Of a DNA stretch of 64,000 nt, positions 1 to 11,304 are shown one piece after another (within the stretch, counting starts at the first letter, position 1; the number at the start of each line of letters is the position of its first letter). The notes beneath the pieces are model-generated. The model did no database searches. It was not told the DNA's origin and saw only the letters and a list, made by a program, of their open reading frames with translations. Origin of the DNA: SLRI01 sp942491185. Lineage in GTDB: Bacteria > Pseudomonadota > Alphaproteobacteria > Geminicoccales > Geminicoccaceae. The stretch is from NCBI GenBank assembly GCA_942491185.1, contig CALOAB010000018.1, positions 1 through 64,000 of the forward strand, in the 5' to 3' direction. A program made the translations under genes and the position numbers.

Positions 1-145
1 CTGCCCACATTTCATCCACAGGCCTTGCCCGAATTGCGACTGCCTGCCGACTGGACGCTGCACTGGGCCCAGTCCATAAGGTTCGACGAGCCGGCCATCC
101 GGGCGCATGCGCGCGCCCGCCCCGCCCAACTGCCCTGCCCCAACG

Positions 146-557
146 ATGGAGCTAGCCGCCGTGTCTGTTTTGAAGTGGCTGACCAACAATCGCCTCGGCA
201 CCTTCCTCTTCACCCGCGACGGCGCGGTGAGAAGGTCGGCGAAGATGCGCTCGGCAACGTCTATTATCGCGAGCGGCGGCGTAGCGGGGACTGGCGGCTG
301 GAGCGTCGCTGGGTGGTCTATGCCGGCGACGGCGAGATCGAGGCGAGCGCAGTGGAGCCCGGCTGGAACGCGTGGCTGCACAAGAACCGCGAGCAGTCAC
401 CGAGCGAGGCGCCACCCAAGGAGCGCTTCTGGCAGAAGGAGCACGTGCCGAACCTGTCCGGCACGCCGGCCGCCTACGTGCTGCCTGTATACCTGACCCG
501 CGGTGGCCGAAGCGCGACCCACGCCACCGGCGACTACGAGGCGCGTGGCGTCCCTGA
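146..557 (+). pseudogene. NDUFA12-type complex I accessory subunit, frameshifted
   Basis: The reading matches the NDUFA12 (17.2 kDa) accessory subunit of NADH:ubiquinone oxidoreductase, a small peripheral protein found in mitochondria and alphaproteobacteria. The N-terminus (ATG 146 or GTG 161) reads VLKWLTNNRLGTFLFTRDG. Near 228 the homology jumps one frame into VGEDALGNVYYRERR, RRWVVYAG and WNAWLHKNREQSPSE, then KEHVPNLSGTPAAY. A second shift near 545 is needed to reach the family ending DYEAWRP and TGA at 555-557. Two frameshifts mean no full protein as written. Identity is well supported by motif order; whether this is decay or sequencing error cannot be told here. Confidence 0.75.
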
Positions 558-682
558 TCCGGCAGCAACGCCTCGGTGACGGCGGTTTCGGGCGCCTGCT
601 CTGGGGCAATGAGCCGTCACTGAGCGCCCTGATTGCCGGCTCAAATGGCCCGATCGCTTGTGGACAAGTCGTCGGGAAAGCC

Positions 683-1069
683 TCAGATCCGCGGGGCCGT
701 GATTACGGCGCTGCTGCCGGCGGGGTAGGAAAGTAGCGGGAGCGACCGCCGCCTGGCTGATCCGGCTACTGCTCGATGGCAATGCCGGCAGGCTCCAACG
801 CGGTGGCCCAAGACTTCCAACTCGCCGGACGCAGACGGCGAAGCAGGCATGTCCCAAGGCCTGCGCGCGCCATGTGCTGGAACACCGCGCGCCTTCTCTG
901 CCCCGGTGGGCTCGAACAGCAGGAGCATCTGCTGGTCCAGCCGGAAGAACACGAACACGCCTGGCTTGTGGCTCACCTGATCGAGACCGAGCACACCGCC
1001 ATAGAAGCGCGCCGCCCGATCGAGGTCGTCGACGTAGAGGACGGTCTCCAGGATCGTTCGCAGCCGCAT
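683..1069 (-). pseudogene. VOC-superfamily (glyoxalase-like) protein, frameshifted
   Basis: The N-terminal half is a clear vicinal-oxygen-chelate fold start: MRLRTILETVLYVDDLDRA, then ARFYGGVLGL and FVFFRLDQQMLLLFEP, typical of glyoxalase/dioxygenase-like proteins of about 125 residues. After about residue 65 the frame is lost: GHACFAV and LGHRVGA lie in different frames, and the usual ending (DPAG..., ITAPRI) returns near 690-720. At least two frameshifts interrupt it. Specific substrate unknown. Confidence 0.65.
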
Positions 1070-1203
1070 TGCCCAGCCCTCCTCGAAGCTCTTGCGGCGG
1101 CACCCGGACCCGAGATCGCCGCATTTTCCCGTGAGCTTAACGAAAGGTTCACTTCCCTGCAGCAAACTGGCGGCAGGCGAAGAAGCGGACAGCAAGGGCT
1201 TGC

Positions 1204-2470
1204 ATGGAGAAGGGTCGAGGCGGTGCCAACGGACGGCTGGGCCTGGTCGGTCAGCTCTTTGCGAGGCTGGGTGGGAAAGACAACGGCGGTGCTGGTCCGA
1301 CCATCGATCCACTCGCGGACGCCACGCACCTCGTCTTGCGGCAGCACCGGATCGACTCGACGCCAGAGGCCTACATCGCCCATGGTATCGGCACCCTCGC
1401 CGGCCAGCGCCCGGATCTGACGCGGCGCCTGAAGGAGCTCGAGACGAGCGGTGCCACCTTCGATCCACCGCTGATCGCTGAGCCGTTCGAGCGCTACTTC
1501 GCAACCGACCCCGACGTCACCGGCGTCTGCGGTGCGAGCCGCAATCTCGAGCGGTTGCTGGGCCGCCTTGGCGATCGACTTGAAGCCCGTCGAGACCGAC
1601 GCCAGGCAACGCGGCGATCGGCTCGCGGATCTCGGCCAGTCGCTAGCCGAGGGTGAGGTGGCGGCAGATGACGAATCGGAGTCTGCCGGCCATCCCGCGT
1701 TGTGGCGCAAGATCGTCGGCGACATCATCAAAGAAACGGCAGCGATGCGCGCCGCTGCATCGCGCCTTGAGAGCCGGGTGGTCGAGCACGCGGGTGAGAT
1801 CGCCCAACTCCGCACCCAGCTCGACGCCGCCGGACGCAACAACCAGCTCGACCCGGTAAGCGGCGTCGCCTCGTCCAAGACACTCGAGCAGGCGCTTGCC
1901 GAGGCCATGCGGTCGGTCGATCGATGGCTTTGATCATAAGGGCCAATGGCGCTGCGGCTAAGGACGGCTTGTGCATCCAGCAGCCCGGGTCCGGGCCTTT
2001 CTCATCCCCTGCTCAATGATCTCGACCAGTTCCACGCGTTCAACGCGGCCAATGGGCGAAAGCTCGGCGATTTTCTCGTGCTCAAGGCCACGGCCCGGAA
2101 CCTCGCCATGGGCTGGATCAAGGGGGCCGACACTCGATCGGCCTGGTGACTCGACGGCTTGCTCTAGCTTCTAGTGCATCGTCCCGATAAAAATCGCACC
2201 GATCTCACCGGGCGCCGAAGCCCTGGGCGGTGCGGCTCTGCGACACTGATCGCGAGCCAGTGCGCATCGAGGTGGCCGACTCACGAGCGCGCCGCTGACC
2301 CGCGCCTCCGCCCCGGTCACGGTCATCGATCGGGGGTGAGCACCTACCGGCCGGGCGATTTGGTCCGCCCAAGGCCTTGATCGGCCGAGCATCGCGAGCC
2401 TGCTGAGCACGCCACTGGAGACCGCGCGCAACCGTGCCGTCTCGGAAGCGCGCTGTCGCGGTCGTCGGCA
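1204..2470 (+). pseudogene. GGDEF diguanylate cyclase, degraded
   Basis: Pieces of one protein lie in successive frames. At 1204-1600 there is an N-terminal helical region (AYIAHGIGTLAGQRPDLTRR). At 1600-1930 a coiled-coil linker (LRTQLDAAGRNNQLDPVSG) leads into the GGDEF fold. Near 2010-2140 the core reads LDQFHAFNAANGRKLGD and ATARNLAMG. Near 2320-2460 the C-terminal strands (VSTYRPGD, then a LIGRA-like segment) appear. GGDEF domains make cyclic-di-GMP from two GTP. The GGDEF signature itself is destroyed after KGADT, and at least four frameshifts and several stops separate the parts, so this cannot be an active cyclase as read. Confidence 0.65.
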
Positions 2471-3065
2471 GGGGCTCAGGCATGAAGCTCTGCGAGCGTC
2501 GCACCGGCAGGCTCTACCGCTATTGGATTGCCACAAACGAAGCGCCGAGCTGTTTCGGCGCTCATGCCTGTCGACAAAGGCGGTGTCGCCCACGTTCTGG
2601 TAACTCTTCAACTCTCTTCGGCGAGCCGGCCGCACCCGGCCGCTGGAGTTGCACGGAGGTCATTTGGCAACCGATGATGACTCAAGAGCGAACCAAGTGG
2701 CGGTGCGGTGTCTCTCTATCTTCGGCTACGGTCGTGACACGACGTCGAGCAGCATGGCGAAAGCCGCAATTGACCCCTCGGTTCTGGGCAACTGTCGGGG
2801 CGCTCCGATGGAGGCGGTTGTGCTGCAGAACCGGGACCAACTGCGCTCCGCTTGCCAATGAGGCCATCGTACCGGGCCGGGGGCATTTCGCAGCCATTCA
2901 TCAGTCGATGGTTGGTTCTGATCTGGGTCGACTGGCCATGGAGACCAGTGTCGCCGAGCGACATCCGGCAAATGCTCTGCTCCCTGTGCCGTCAGTCCGG
3001 CTCTGTCGAGCGGCTCGGCAGTGCCGCAGGTGCAACAGCTTCTTGTTCTTGACCCGTTGCAATGC
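2471..3065. other. No recognisable gene
   Basis: About 600 bases with overlapping open frames on both strands, none with a domain, consistent codon use or a ribosome site that I recognise. It lies between a decayed cyclase and the barstar gene and probably holds further decayed coding DNA. Confidence 0.5.
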
Positions 3066-3419
3066 TCAGCGAGCCGCCAGGACGCCATGCGCATGTCGCC
3101 GCGTCGTCCAGGCTTCATTCCGGCTGGCGTGGTCACCAGCTCCAGGTCGTCCCCACGCTCGGCTGCACGGCATCGGCAGTACACGGCGCAATGGCTCGAG
3201 ATCCTGCGCGAGCGCGGCCGCGGCATTCTGGGTCACGCGCCATTCGATGCGCAGCGGGCCGGCGATGTCGGTGGTCAGGACATCAAACACGGCATCGAGA
3301 TTGCCGCCGAAATGGGCCGGGAAGGCCAGATCGTGCGCCAGCTTGGCCAGCACGGCGCGCTTGGTTCGTTGCCGGCCGTCCAATCGCGCGACGCGCAGCG
3401 TTGCCGATGCCTCGCTCAT
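3066..3419 (-). CDS. Barstar-family RNase inhibitor, C-terminus frameshifted
   Basis: Barstar proteins bind and block a cognate secreted barnase-type RNase inside the producing cell. The core motif is seen at about residues 20-60: VLAKLAHDLAFPAHFGGNLD followed by LTTDIAGPLRIEW. The gene starts at the ATG overlapping the stop of the upstream RNase gene (ATGA-type overlap at 3416-3419), so the pair is translationally coupled, as expected for toxin and immunity. After about residue 78 the family-like continuation (ERGDDLELVTT) moves to another frame, so the last third of this reading is probably wrong. Pairing with the RNase strengthens the call. Confidence 0.7.
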   Translation of the reverse strand: MSEASATLRVARLDGRQRTKRAVLAKLAHDLAFPAHFGGNLDAVFDVLTTDIAGPLRIEWRVTQNAAAALAQDLEPLRRVLPMPCSRAWGRPGAGDHASRNEAWTTRRHAHGVLAAR

Positions 3420-3889
3420 TCCGGCACCTCGGTGAAGCTCTCGTAGTGGTCGGTGGCCGGCAAAAGCCCGAAGATCAGGCCGTCGTTCGAGAAGACCAGC
3501 CGCTTCGCGCCCCGACGACCGCGAGTCGAAATCGAGGTCGGCCTCGAACCATTGACCGGCCCCGGCGCATCCGGCAGCCGGCCCTCGCGGTTCTGGAACC
3601 GATCACCGCCGATCGTCCGGTCAGGCGCACTGTCGCAGAGATTGCTGCCTGGCCGCCAGCCGAGATCCCGCGCCTCGCCTTTGCGAACGTAGTCGCTCGG
3701 CAGTCGCCCGGTGGCCCGCACGCTTTCCACCGTTGCGACAAACGCCGACGGCTCAGCCAGACCGAGCTCGGCGGCCATCGCCTGGAGCGTGTCGGCGGGC
3801 TGACCGCTCTCCTCGGCTGGTGCCAAGACCGCCACGGCCAGGGACGCGAGCAGCAGCCCGACAATGACAAAGCTGGATAGCCGGCGCAT
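3416..3889 (-). CDS. Secreted barnase-like ribonuclease, internally frameshifted
   Basis: Guanyl-preferring RNase of the barnase/N1 family, likely exported: MRRLSSFVIVGLLLASLAVA is a good signal peptide, and AAGGAG lies about 10 bases before ATG 3889. Family motifs follow: LPSDYVRKGEARDLGW, APDRTIGGDRFQNREGRLP, KRLVFSNDGLIF and TDHYESF, where the His of DHY corresponds to barnase His102. Between about 3525 and 3570 the frame is shifted and restored. The out-of-frame sequence there reads QWFEADLDFD, carrying the catalytic Glu (barnase Glu73), so the protein as read lacks its general base. It precedes its barstar with overlapping stop/start. Confidence 0.75.
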   Translation of the reverse strand: MRRLSSFVIVGLLLASLAVAVLAPAEESGQPADTLQAMAAELGLAEPSAFVATVESVRATGRLPSDYVRKGEARDLGWRPGSNLCDSAPDRTIGGDRFQNREGRLPDAPGPVNGSRPTSISTRGRRGAKRLVFSNDGLIFGLLPATDHYESFTEVPE

Positions 3890-4261
3890 CGACGATGGAC
3901 TCCTTCGAGTCAAGATCAGGTGACCTCGTTCAGCTAAGCCGAAAGGACGGATCGGGCGCAATCAGGAAATCGCTGAACCGACCGGCGGCCGCGGCCCCCT
4001 CGCCGGCGGAAGCCATAGTTCGAAGTAACAGCGGAAGTGCCGACGGCGGGCACGAAAGCGGTGACGACCATGGGCGGACCAGAGGGAGCTGCGCTGGCCA
4101 CACGCCGGGGGGCCCGTCGCGCCGATCGAGATGTGTCCGGCGGAGGCACTGCCCCTGGCCCGATGTGCGGCCTAGGCCGCAGCTTGCCGGAGAGCGCCCA
4201 AGTCTTTTCTGTGACGGTCGGCGTGGAGGACGTCCTCCCACTCGGCTTCTTTGGCAGTCTA
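3890..4261. other. Intergenic region, no gene recognised
   Basis: Carries the upstream region of the leftward RNase gene and ends at the TA target of the IS630 element. Short open frames exist on both strands, but none resembles a known family. Confidence 0.5.
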
Positions 4262-5386
4262 GCAGATAGTCTTTGACATATAAGTCCCTAGTGTTACGGT
4301 CGCGCGATGCGAGGGAACCTTGGACTTTTCGTCTCCTCGGCGGATCGTGCGCGACTGGCAGCGGTCATCGCCGACCGCAACAACCCGCAAAAGCATGTTT
4401 GGCGAGCGCAGGTGGTGCTGTTGACCGCTGATCGGGTCGGCACAGCGGAGATCATGCGGCGAACGGAACTGGGCAAGGTCTCGGTCTGGCGCTGGCAGGA
4501 GCGCTACATCGAGGCAGGCGTCGACGGGCTGTTACGCGACAAGACCCGGCCGTCGCGCATCCCGAAGCTCTCGGATGAGAAGGTGGCCGAGGTGATCCGC
4601 CACGCGGACGACGGAGGAGGCACCACCGGACGGCGGGATTACTGGACCGTCAGGGCGATGGCGGCGGCGACGGGCGTGTCGCGGGCGAAGGTGCACGTCT
4701 TCTGGCGCGAAGCCGGGCTCGTGCCGCATCGCTGGCGCCAGTTCGCTGTCCAACGACCCCGCCTTCGTCGAGAAGCTGCATGACGTCGTCGGCCTCTACG
4801 TCGCCCCGCCGGCCCACGCCGTGGTGCTGAGCATTGACGAGAAGTCGCAGATCCAGGCGCTCGATCGAACGGTGCCTGGCCTGCCGATGAAGCGCGGTCC
4901 CGGCTCGGCACGATGACTCGTGATTACAAGAGGAACGGGACGACGACACTGTTTGCGGCGCTGAACGTGCTCGACGGCAAGGTCATCGGCCGCAACATGC
5001 AGCGGCATCGCCACCAGGAGTTCATCCGTTTCCTCAACGCGATCGAGCGCGAGCTACCGAGAGGCAAGAACATCCACGTCGTGCTCGACAACTATGCTGC
5101 CTACAAGCATTCCAAGGTCCGCGCGGCTCGCCCGCCACCCACGCTGGACCTTTCATTTGCCCCCACCTCCGCCTCGTGGCTGAACGCCGTCGAGGGCTTC
5201 TTCGCCAAGCTCAGCCGCCGCAAGCTCCAACGCGGCGTCTTCCATTCCGTGGTCGCACTGCAATCAGCCATCAACGACTTCGTCGAGCAGCATAACGAGA
5301 GCCCAAAGCCCTTCGTCTGGCGTGCCGATCCGAAGGACATCATCGCCGCCGCCAAACGTGGGCATCAAACGTTAGAGACTAACGAC
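4262..5386 (+). mobile_element. IS630-family element, copy 1
   Basis: A 1125-bp element bounded by TA dinucleotides (4260-4261 and 5387-5388), the target duplication of IS630/Tc1 elements. Its ends are imperfect inverted repeats: left GCAGATAGTCTTTGAC, right complement GTCGTTAGTCTCTAAC. It is about the same length as, and very similar in sequence to, copy 2 at 19700-20822, including the left 50 bases and nearly all of the last 400. It ends inside the stop codon of the leftward glycerophosphodiesterase gene without destroying it. Confidence 0.9.
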
Positions 5387-5389
5387 TAG
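4307..5389 (+). pseudogene. IS630-family transposase (copy 1), disrupted
   Basis: DDE transposase of about 360 residues if whole. The N-terminal HTH region is intact (RAQVVLLTADRVGTAEIMRR, VSVWRWQERYI). Compared with copy 2, two bases are missing near 4746 and two are extra near 4893, so about 49 codons including the first catalytic Asp (SIDEKSQ) are out of frame and a stop falls at 4783. Further compensating indels lie near 5125 and 5157. The second Asp (HVVLDNYAA) and the Glu (NAVEGFFAKLSRR) are present downstream. The stop codon TAG is completed by the target TA plus the first flanking base. Confidence 0.85.
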
Positions 5390-6400
5390 CGGCCCAGCGC
5401 TTGCAGTGTTTGGTCGGCGTGATCGGTGAACAGGCCATCGACGCCCGCATCGACCAGCTGCGTGGTCAGCGCCGCCATGTCGGTGGCCCAGCCCGGCAGG
5501 GCGTCGGCGCGGAGCGTGTAGGCGTGGATGTCGAGCCCGGCAGAAGTGGCATGCCGGGCGAGCTCGGTTGGATTGCCGTCGTCATCGATCAGCAGGCCGA
5601 TGAAGGGGCCGATGGCGTCGACGGTTCGCGCCAGGTTCTCGAGCCCGGCGGGTGTGAGCAGCGCATCGTAATCGGTGCCGGCGGCGTCGGGCCAATTTTT
5701 GCCGCCGATGAGCTGGACCAGTGGACCACGGTAGCCGAGCTCTTCGCGGATGCGCTGGGTTTCGGACCAGTCGAAGCATTGCAGGAAGAGCCGCTGATCG
5801 TGGGGCGCGCCGTAGCCTTTGGCCGTGAGCAGATCGACCACGATGCGGCTGATGTCCTGGCCCTGGGCGCGGTGCCAGGCTGGACGCTTGATCTCGGGGT
5901 AGATGCCGATCGACCGGCCCGTCGAGATCTCCAGTCCCTGAACCAGATCGATCGCCTCCTCGAGGGTCGCGATCGAGAAGCCACCCGGACCTTGCGGGAA
6001 GCGATCGGGAAAGACCGGCTGGCCCGTCTCGGGGTCGACCCGCTCATTGACGCTGAGCGTTCGCAGCTCTGCCAGGTCGAAATCGATGACGTAGTAGCGT
6101 CCGTCGCCACGCGCACGATCCGGGAACCGCACGGCCACGTCGGTCACCGTGTCGAGCGTGATGTCGTGGAGCACCAGGGGCACGCCGTCACCGCTCAGCA
6201 CGACGTCGTGCTCGATGAAATCCGCACCCTGCGCGACCGCCATGGCCTGGGCTGCCGGCTGTGCTCCGGCAGGTAGCCGGATGGATGCGATGCGCGATGA
6301 CCAGTGGCTCGGCCAACGCTGCCTTGACGCCGAGCGCGAAGAGAAGTGCCACCAGGACCAGCCGCCCGATGGCGACAAGCTCAAGGCCGCGGATCGGCAT
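5386..6400 (-). CDS. Periplasmic glycerophosphodiester phosphodiesterase, N-terminus frameshifted
   Basis: Hydrolyses glycerophosphodiesters to glycerol-3-phosphate and an alcohol, probably in the periplasm. The start at 6400 gives a signal peptide (LVLVALLFALGVKAALA) followed by EPLVIAHR, the first catalytic strand. The next dozen residues (family GASGYLPEHT) are in another frame and the reading returns at AAQAMAVAQGADFIEHDVVL, so there are two or three small indels near 6235-6290. The rest is continuous and typical: EHDVVLSGDGVPLVLHD (metal and catalytic residues), IGIYPEIKRP, and GVDGLFTDHAD near the end. The stop codon TAG abuts IS630 copy 1. Sure of family; intactness uncertain. Confidence 0.85.
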
Positions 6401-6444
6401 CTCGTGCCCTCCATTCGCAAGTGGATGGTGCCGCCAAAGAAAAA

Positions 6445-6469
6445 GCCCGCGAGCGCTTGGCTCGCGGGC
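6445..6469 (-). terminator. Rho-independent terminator of lon
   Basis: A perfect 10-bp stem GCCCGCGAGC/GCTCGCGGGC with a 5-base loop. Read on the minus strand it is followed by TTTTTCTTT. It lies 24 bases after the lon stop and separates lon from the glycerophosphodiesterase gene. Confidence 0.9.
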
Positions 6470-6492
6470 TTCCTCTTGGCTTGGCCGGAAGG

Positions 6493-8899
6493 TCAGTTCG
6501 GCAGGCGGGCCTGATCGGCACCGGGCTTCGCCTGGGCGGCAATCTCCGGGCTGATCGGCTCTTCCTCGGCGAGCGCCTCGAGCGGCGACGCCAAGGCTAC
6601 CTGCAAGGCCTCGTCGACATTGCTAACGGCGATGATCTTCAAGCCCTTTTTCACGTTGTCGGGGATCTCGGCCAGGTCCTTCTCGTTCTCCTTGGGTATC
6701 AAAACGGTCTTGATCCCGCCGCGGAGCGCTGCGAGCAGCTTCTCCTTGAGCCCACCGATCGGCAGCACCCGGCCGCGCAGCGTGACCTCGCCGGTCATGG
6801 CGACCGAGGCCTTGACCGGAATGCGGGTCAGCACCGAGACGATCGAGGTCGCCATGGCGACGCCGGCCGATGGCCCGTCCTTGGGCGTGGCGCCTTCCGG
6901 CACGTGGATGTGGATGTCGGTGGTGTCGAAGCGCGACGGCTCCACGCCGAGCAGCCGCGAGCGCGAGCGGACATAGCTCTTCGGCCGCCTGCACCGATTC
7001 CTGCATCACATCGCCGAGCTTGCCAGTGTATGTCAATTTGCCCTTGCCGGGAACCAGCACCGCCTCGATGGTCAGCAGCTCGCCACCGACCTCGGTCCAG
7101 GCGAGGCCCGTCGTGGCACCCACCATGTCCTCGAGCTCCGCCTCACCGTAACGGAACTTCCGCACGCCGGCATATTTCTCGAGGTTGCGCCGCGTCAGCT
7201 TCACCTGCTTCCTGTCGCCGGCGACGATCTCCTTGACCGCCTTGCGCGCCAAGTTGGCTATCTCGCGCTCGAGGTTACGAACGCCCGCCTCGCGGGTGTA
7301 GTAGCGGATGAGATCGATGAGCGCCTCGTCGTTGAGCGACCACTCCTGCTCGGACAGCCCGTGCGACTTGCGCTGCTTCTCCAGGAGATGCCGCTTGGCG
7401 ATCTCGACCTTCTCGTCCTCGGTGTAGCCGGCGAGACGGATGATCTCCATCCGGTCGAGCAGCGGCTGCGGCATGCGCAGCGTGTTGGCGGTGCAGACGA
7501 ACATCACGTCCGAGAGGTCGTAATCGACCTCCAGATAGTGGTCGTTGAAGTTCGCATTCTGCTCCGGGTCCAGCACCTCCAGCAGCGCCGATGACGGATC
7601 GCCGCGGAAGTCGGCACCCATCTTGTCGATCTCGTCCAGCATGAAGAGCGGGTTGGACGTCTTGGCCTTCTTCATGCTCTGGATGATCTTGCCCGGCAGC
7701 GAGCCGATATAGGTACGCCGGTGGCCGCGGATCTCGGCCTCGTCCCGCACCCCGCCCAGCGAGAAGCGGACGAAGTTGCGGCCGGTGGCCTTGGCCAGCG
7801 ACTTCCCCAGGCTGGTCTTGCCGACGCCGGGCGGGCCGACGAGGCAGAGGATCGGCCCCTTCATCTTGTCGACGCGCTGCTGGACGGCGAGATACTCGAC
7901 GATCCGCTCCTTGACCTTCTCGAGGCCGTAGTGGTCGGTATCGAGCACGTCCTGCGCCAGCTTGATGTCCTTCCTGACCTTGGAGCGCTTCTTCCAGGGG
8001 ATGGACAGCATCCAGTCCAGATAGTTGCGCACCACGGTCGCCTCGGCCGACATCGGGCTCATGGTCCTGAGCTTCTTCAGCTCGGCCATCGCCTTGTCGC
8101 GGGCTTCCTTGCTGAACTTGGTCTTCTTGATCCGATCCTCGAGCTCGGACGCCTCGTCCTTGCCGTCCTCGAGCTCGCCCAGCTCCTTCTGGATCGCCTT
8201 CATCTGCTCGTTGAGATAATACTCGCGCTGGGTCTTCTCCATCTGCCGCTTGACGCGTGAGCGGATGCGCTTCTCCACCTGGAGCACGCTGATCTCGCCC
8301 TCCATGAAGCCGTAGAGCCGCTCCAGCCGCTCGCCCAAGGACGCCGTCTCGAGCAGATCCTGCTTGTCGGCGATCTTCAAGGAGAGATGCGCCGACACCG
8401 TGTCGGCGAGCTTGCCCGGGTCGTCGATCTGCGAGAGCGAGACCAAGACCTCGGGCGGTACCTTCTTGTTGAGCTTCACATACTGCTCGAACTGCGTGAC
8501 CACGGCGCGGGCCAACGCCTCGACCTCGCGCATGTCGGTCGACGCGTCCTCCAGCACGCTGGCGGAGACCTGGAAGAAGCGGGGATTGTCGACGAAGCCG
8601 GCGATGTCGGCGCGGGCCGTGCCCTCGACCAGGACCTTGACCGTGCCGTCTGGCAGCTTGAGCAGCTGCAGCACGCTGGAGACGGTGCCGACGCGATAGA
8701 TGTCGTCCGGACCTGGATCGTCCTGGCTCGCGTTCTTCTGCGCGACCAGCAGGATCTGCTTGTCCTCCTTCATCACCTCCTCGAGCGCCGCGATCGACTT
8801 CTCGCGACCGACGAAGAGGGGCACGATCATGTGCGGGAAAACGACAATGTCGCGCAGGGGTAGAACAGGAAAAATCGTTGTTTTGGGTGTCTCGACCAT
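6493..8899 (-). CDS. lon: ATP-dependent protease Lon (one frameshift)
   Basis: Cytoplasmic AAA+ serine protease degrading misfolded and regulatory proteins. Order: LON N-domain (FPVLPLRDIVVFPHMIVPLF), coiled coil about 190-260, Walker A GPPGVGKT at 355-362, Walker B LFMLDEIDKM, then the protease domain with KDGPSAGVA (catalytic Ser) and GGLKEKLLAA (catalytic Lys). One extra base at about 6982 (plus-strand TTCGG, expected TTGG) shifts the frame. Without it the protein is about 801 residues and reads AAKSYVRSRSRLLGVEPSRF through the break. Start ATG 8899 has AGGT upstream. The single indel in an otherwise perfect gene suggests a sequencing error. The tig-clpP-clpX-lon order is typical of proteobacteria. 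Confidence 0.95.
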
Positions 8900-9113
8900 T
8901 AGGACCTCACCGCAGTGGCACCGGTTGGGCTGACCAGGGGCGCCTGATTACGGCTTAAGAGGTGGCCTGCAGGTGAAGGTCTTTCAAGGCGCGAAGACGC
9001 CACGATGAGGCCAAGGAGGCTAGGACGCTCGCGTCAGGCGCTCGTGGCGACGGGTCGCTTGGTCAGACAAGCTCGCGATTGCAACCGCTCAGGCGATGCT
9101 AGGACGTCGCACC

Positions 9114-10379
<1,266 letters not shown>

Positions 10380-10638
10380 CGACTATCTAACCTCAATCGC
10401 CTGTTGTGGCGCCGTCGCTGGGGCCAAGGAGCCTCGCTGGTTGCGACCCTGAGCCCGGGCTCGCCGCGCCACCAGTCGCCCCGCCCGTCCGACCGCACCC
10501 AATCGTCACCAGAGATCAACCAACCACGAGGGAGATGGGGTTGCAACCCTCGTTGTCGAGAGCGTGACCGGGGTGATGCTCGGCCGCCCCTTCCGGCGAC
10601 GTCGCTGCAACGCCTGCCGGAGCTTGCCGCCCCGTGCC

Positions 10639-11304
10639 TCAGCTCTCCGGCTCGGCGAGCGTTGTCGGCCGGTGTGTGACCACCTCGTCGACGATCCCGA
10701 AGGCTTGCGACTCCTCGGCGCTCATGAAGGTGTCGCGCTCCAGCTTGGCGTCGATTTCATCCATGGTGCGGCCGGTATGCTGCATATAGATGTTGTTGAG
10801 CCGCTTCTTGACGTTGAGAATCTCGCGCGCGTGGATCTCGATGTCGGAAGCCTGACCCTGGTAGCCGCCTGATGGCTGGTGCGTCATCACCCGGGCGTTG
10901 GGCAGGCAAAACCGCTTGCCTTTGGCGCCGGCTGCCAGCAGCAGCGAGCCCATGCTCGCGGCCTGGCCGATGCACAATGTCGCAACGTCGCAGCGGATAT
11001 ATTGCATCGTGTCGTAGACCGCGAGGCCAGCCGTCACCAGTCCGCCCGGCGAGTTGATGTACAGCGACACGTCCTTGTCCGGGTTGTCGGCCTCGCAATA
11101 AAGCAGCTGGGCGCAGATCAAGCTGCCCATGTGATCCTCGACGCCGCCGGTGACGAAGATGATCCGCTCCTTGAGCATCCGCGAGAAGATGTCGTAGGCG
11201 CGCTCGCCGCGGCTGGTCTGCTCGACCACCATCGGCACGAGCTGACTGGTCGGGCCCTCTGCCAGCTCGCTGAGCAGCTGGGTCTCGGTCGGTACGTTGC
11301 GCAT
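10639..11304 (-). CDS. clpP: ATP-dependent Clp protease proteolytic subunit ClpP
   Basis: Serine peptidase forming the proteolytic chamber used with ClpX or ClpA. It is 221 residues. Catalytic triad: Ser117 (GQAASMGS), His142 (MTHQPSGG; most relatives have HQPLGG) and Asp191 (ERDTFMSA). The start ATG at 11304 shares one base with the TGA stop of tig (TGATG), indicating translational coupling. The gene is intact. Confidence 0.97.
   Translation of the reverse strand: MRNVPTETQLLSELAEGPTSQLVPMVVEQTSRGERAYDIFSRMLKERIIFVTGGVEDHMGSLICAQLLYCEADNPDKDVSLYINSPGGLVTAGLAVYDTMQYIRCDVATLCIGQAASMGSLLLAAGAKGKRFCLPNARVMTHQPSGGYQGQASDIEIHAREILNVKKRLNNIYMQHTGRTMDEIDAKLERDTFMSAEESQAFGIVDEVVTHRPTTLAEPES

Noticed and set aside
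2434..3435. A 333-codon plus-strand frame
   Set aside because: Cys/Arg-rich, no domain, overlaps the barstar gene in antisense and the end of the GGDEF remnant.
5401..6276. A 291-codon plus-strand frame after the IS
   Set aside because: Antisense to the glycerophosphodiesterase, whose catalytic motifs are unmistakable.
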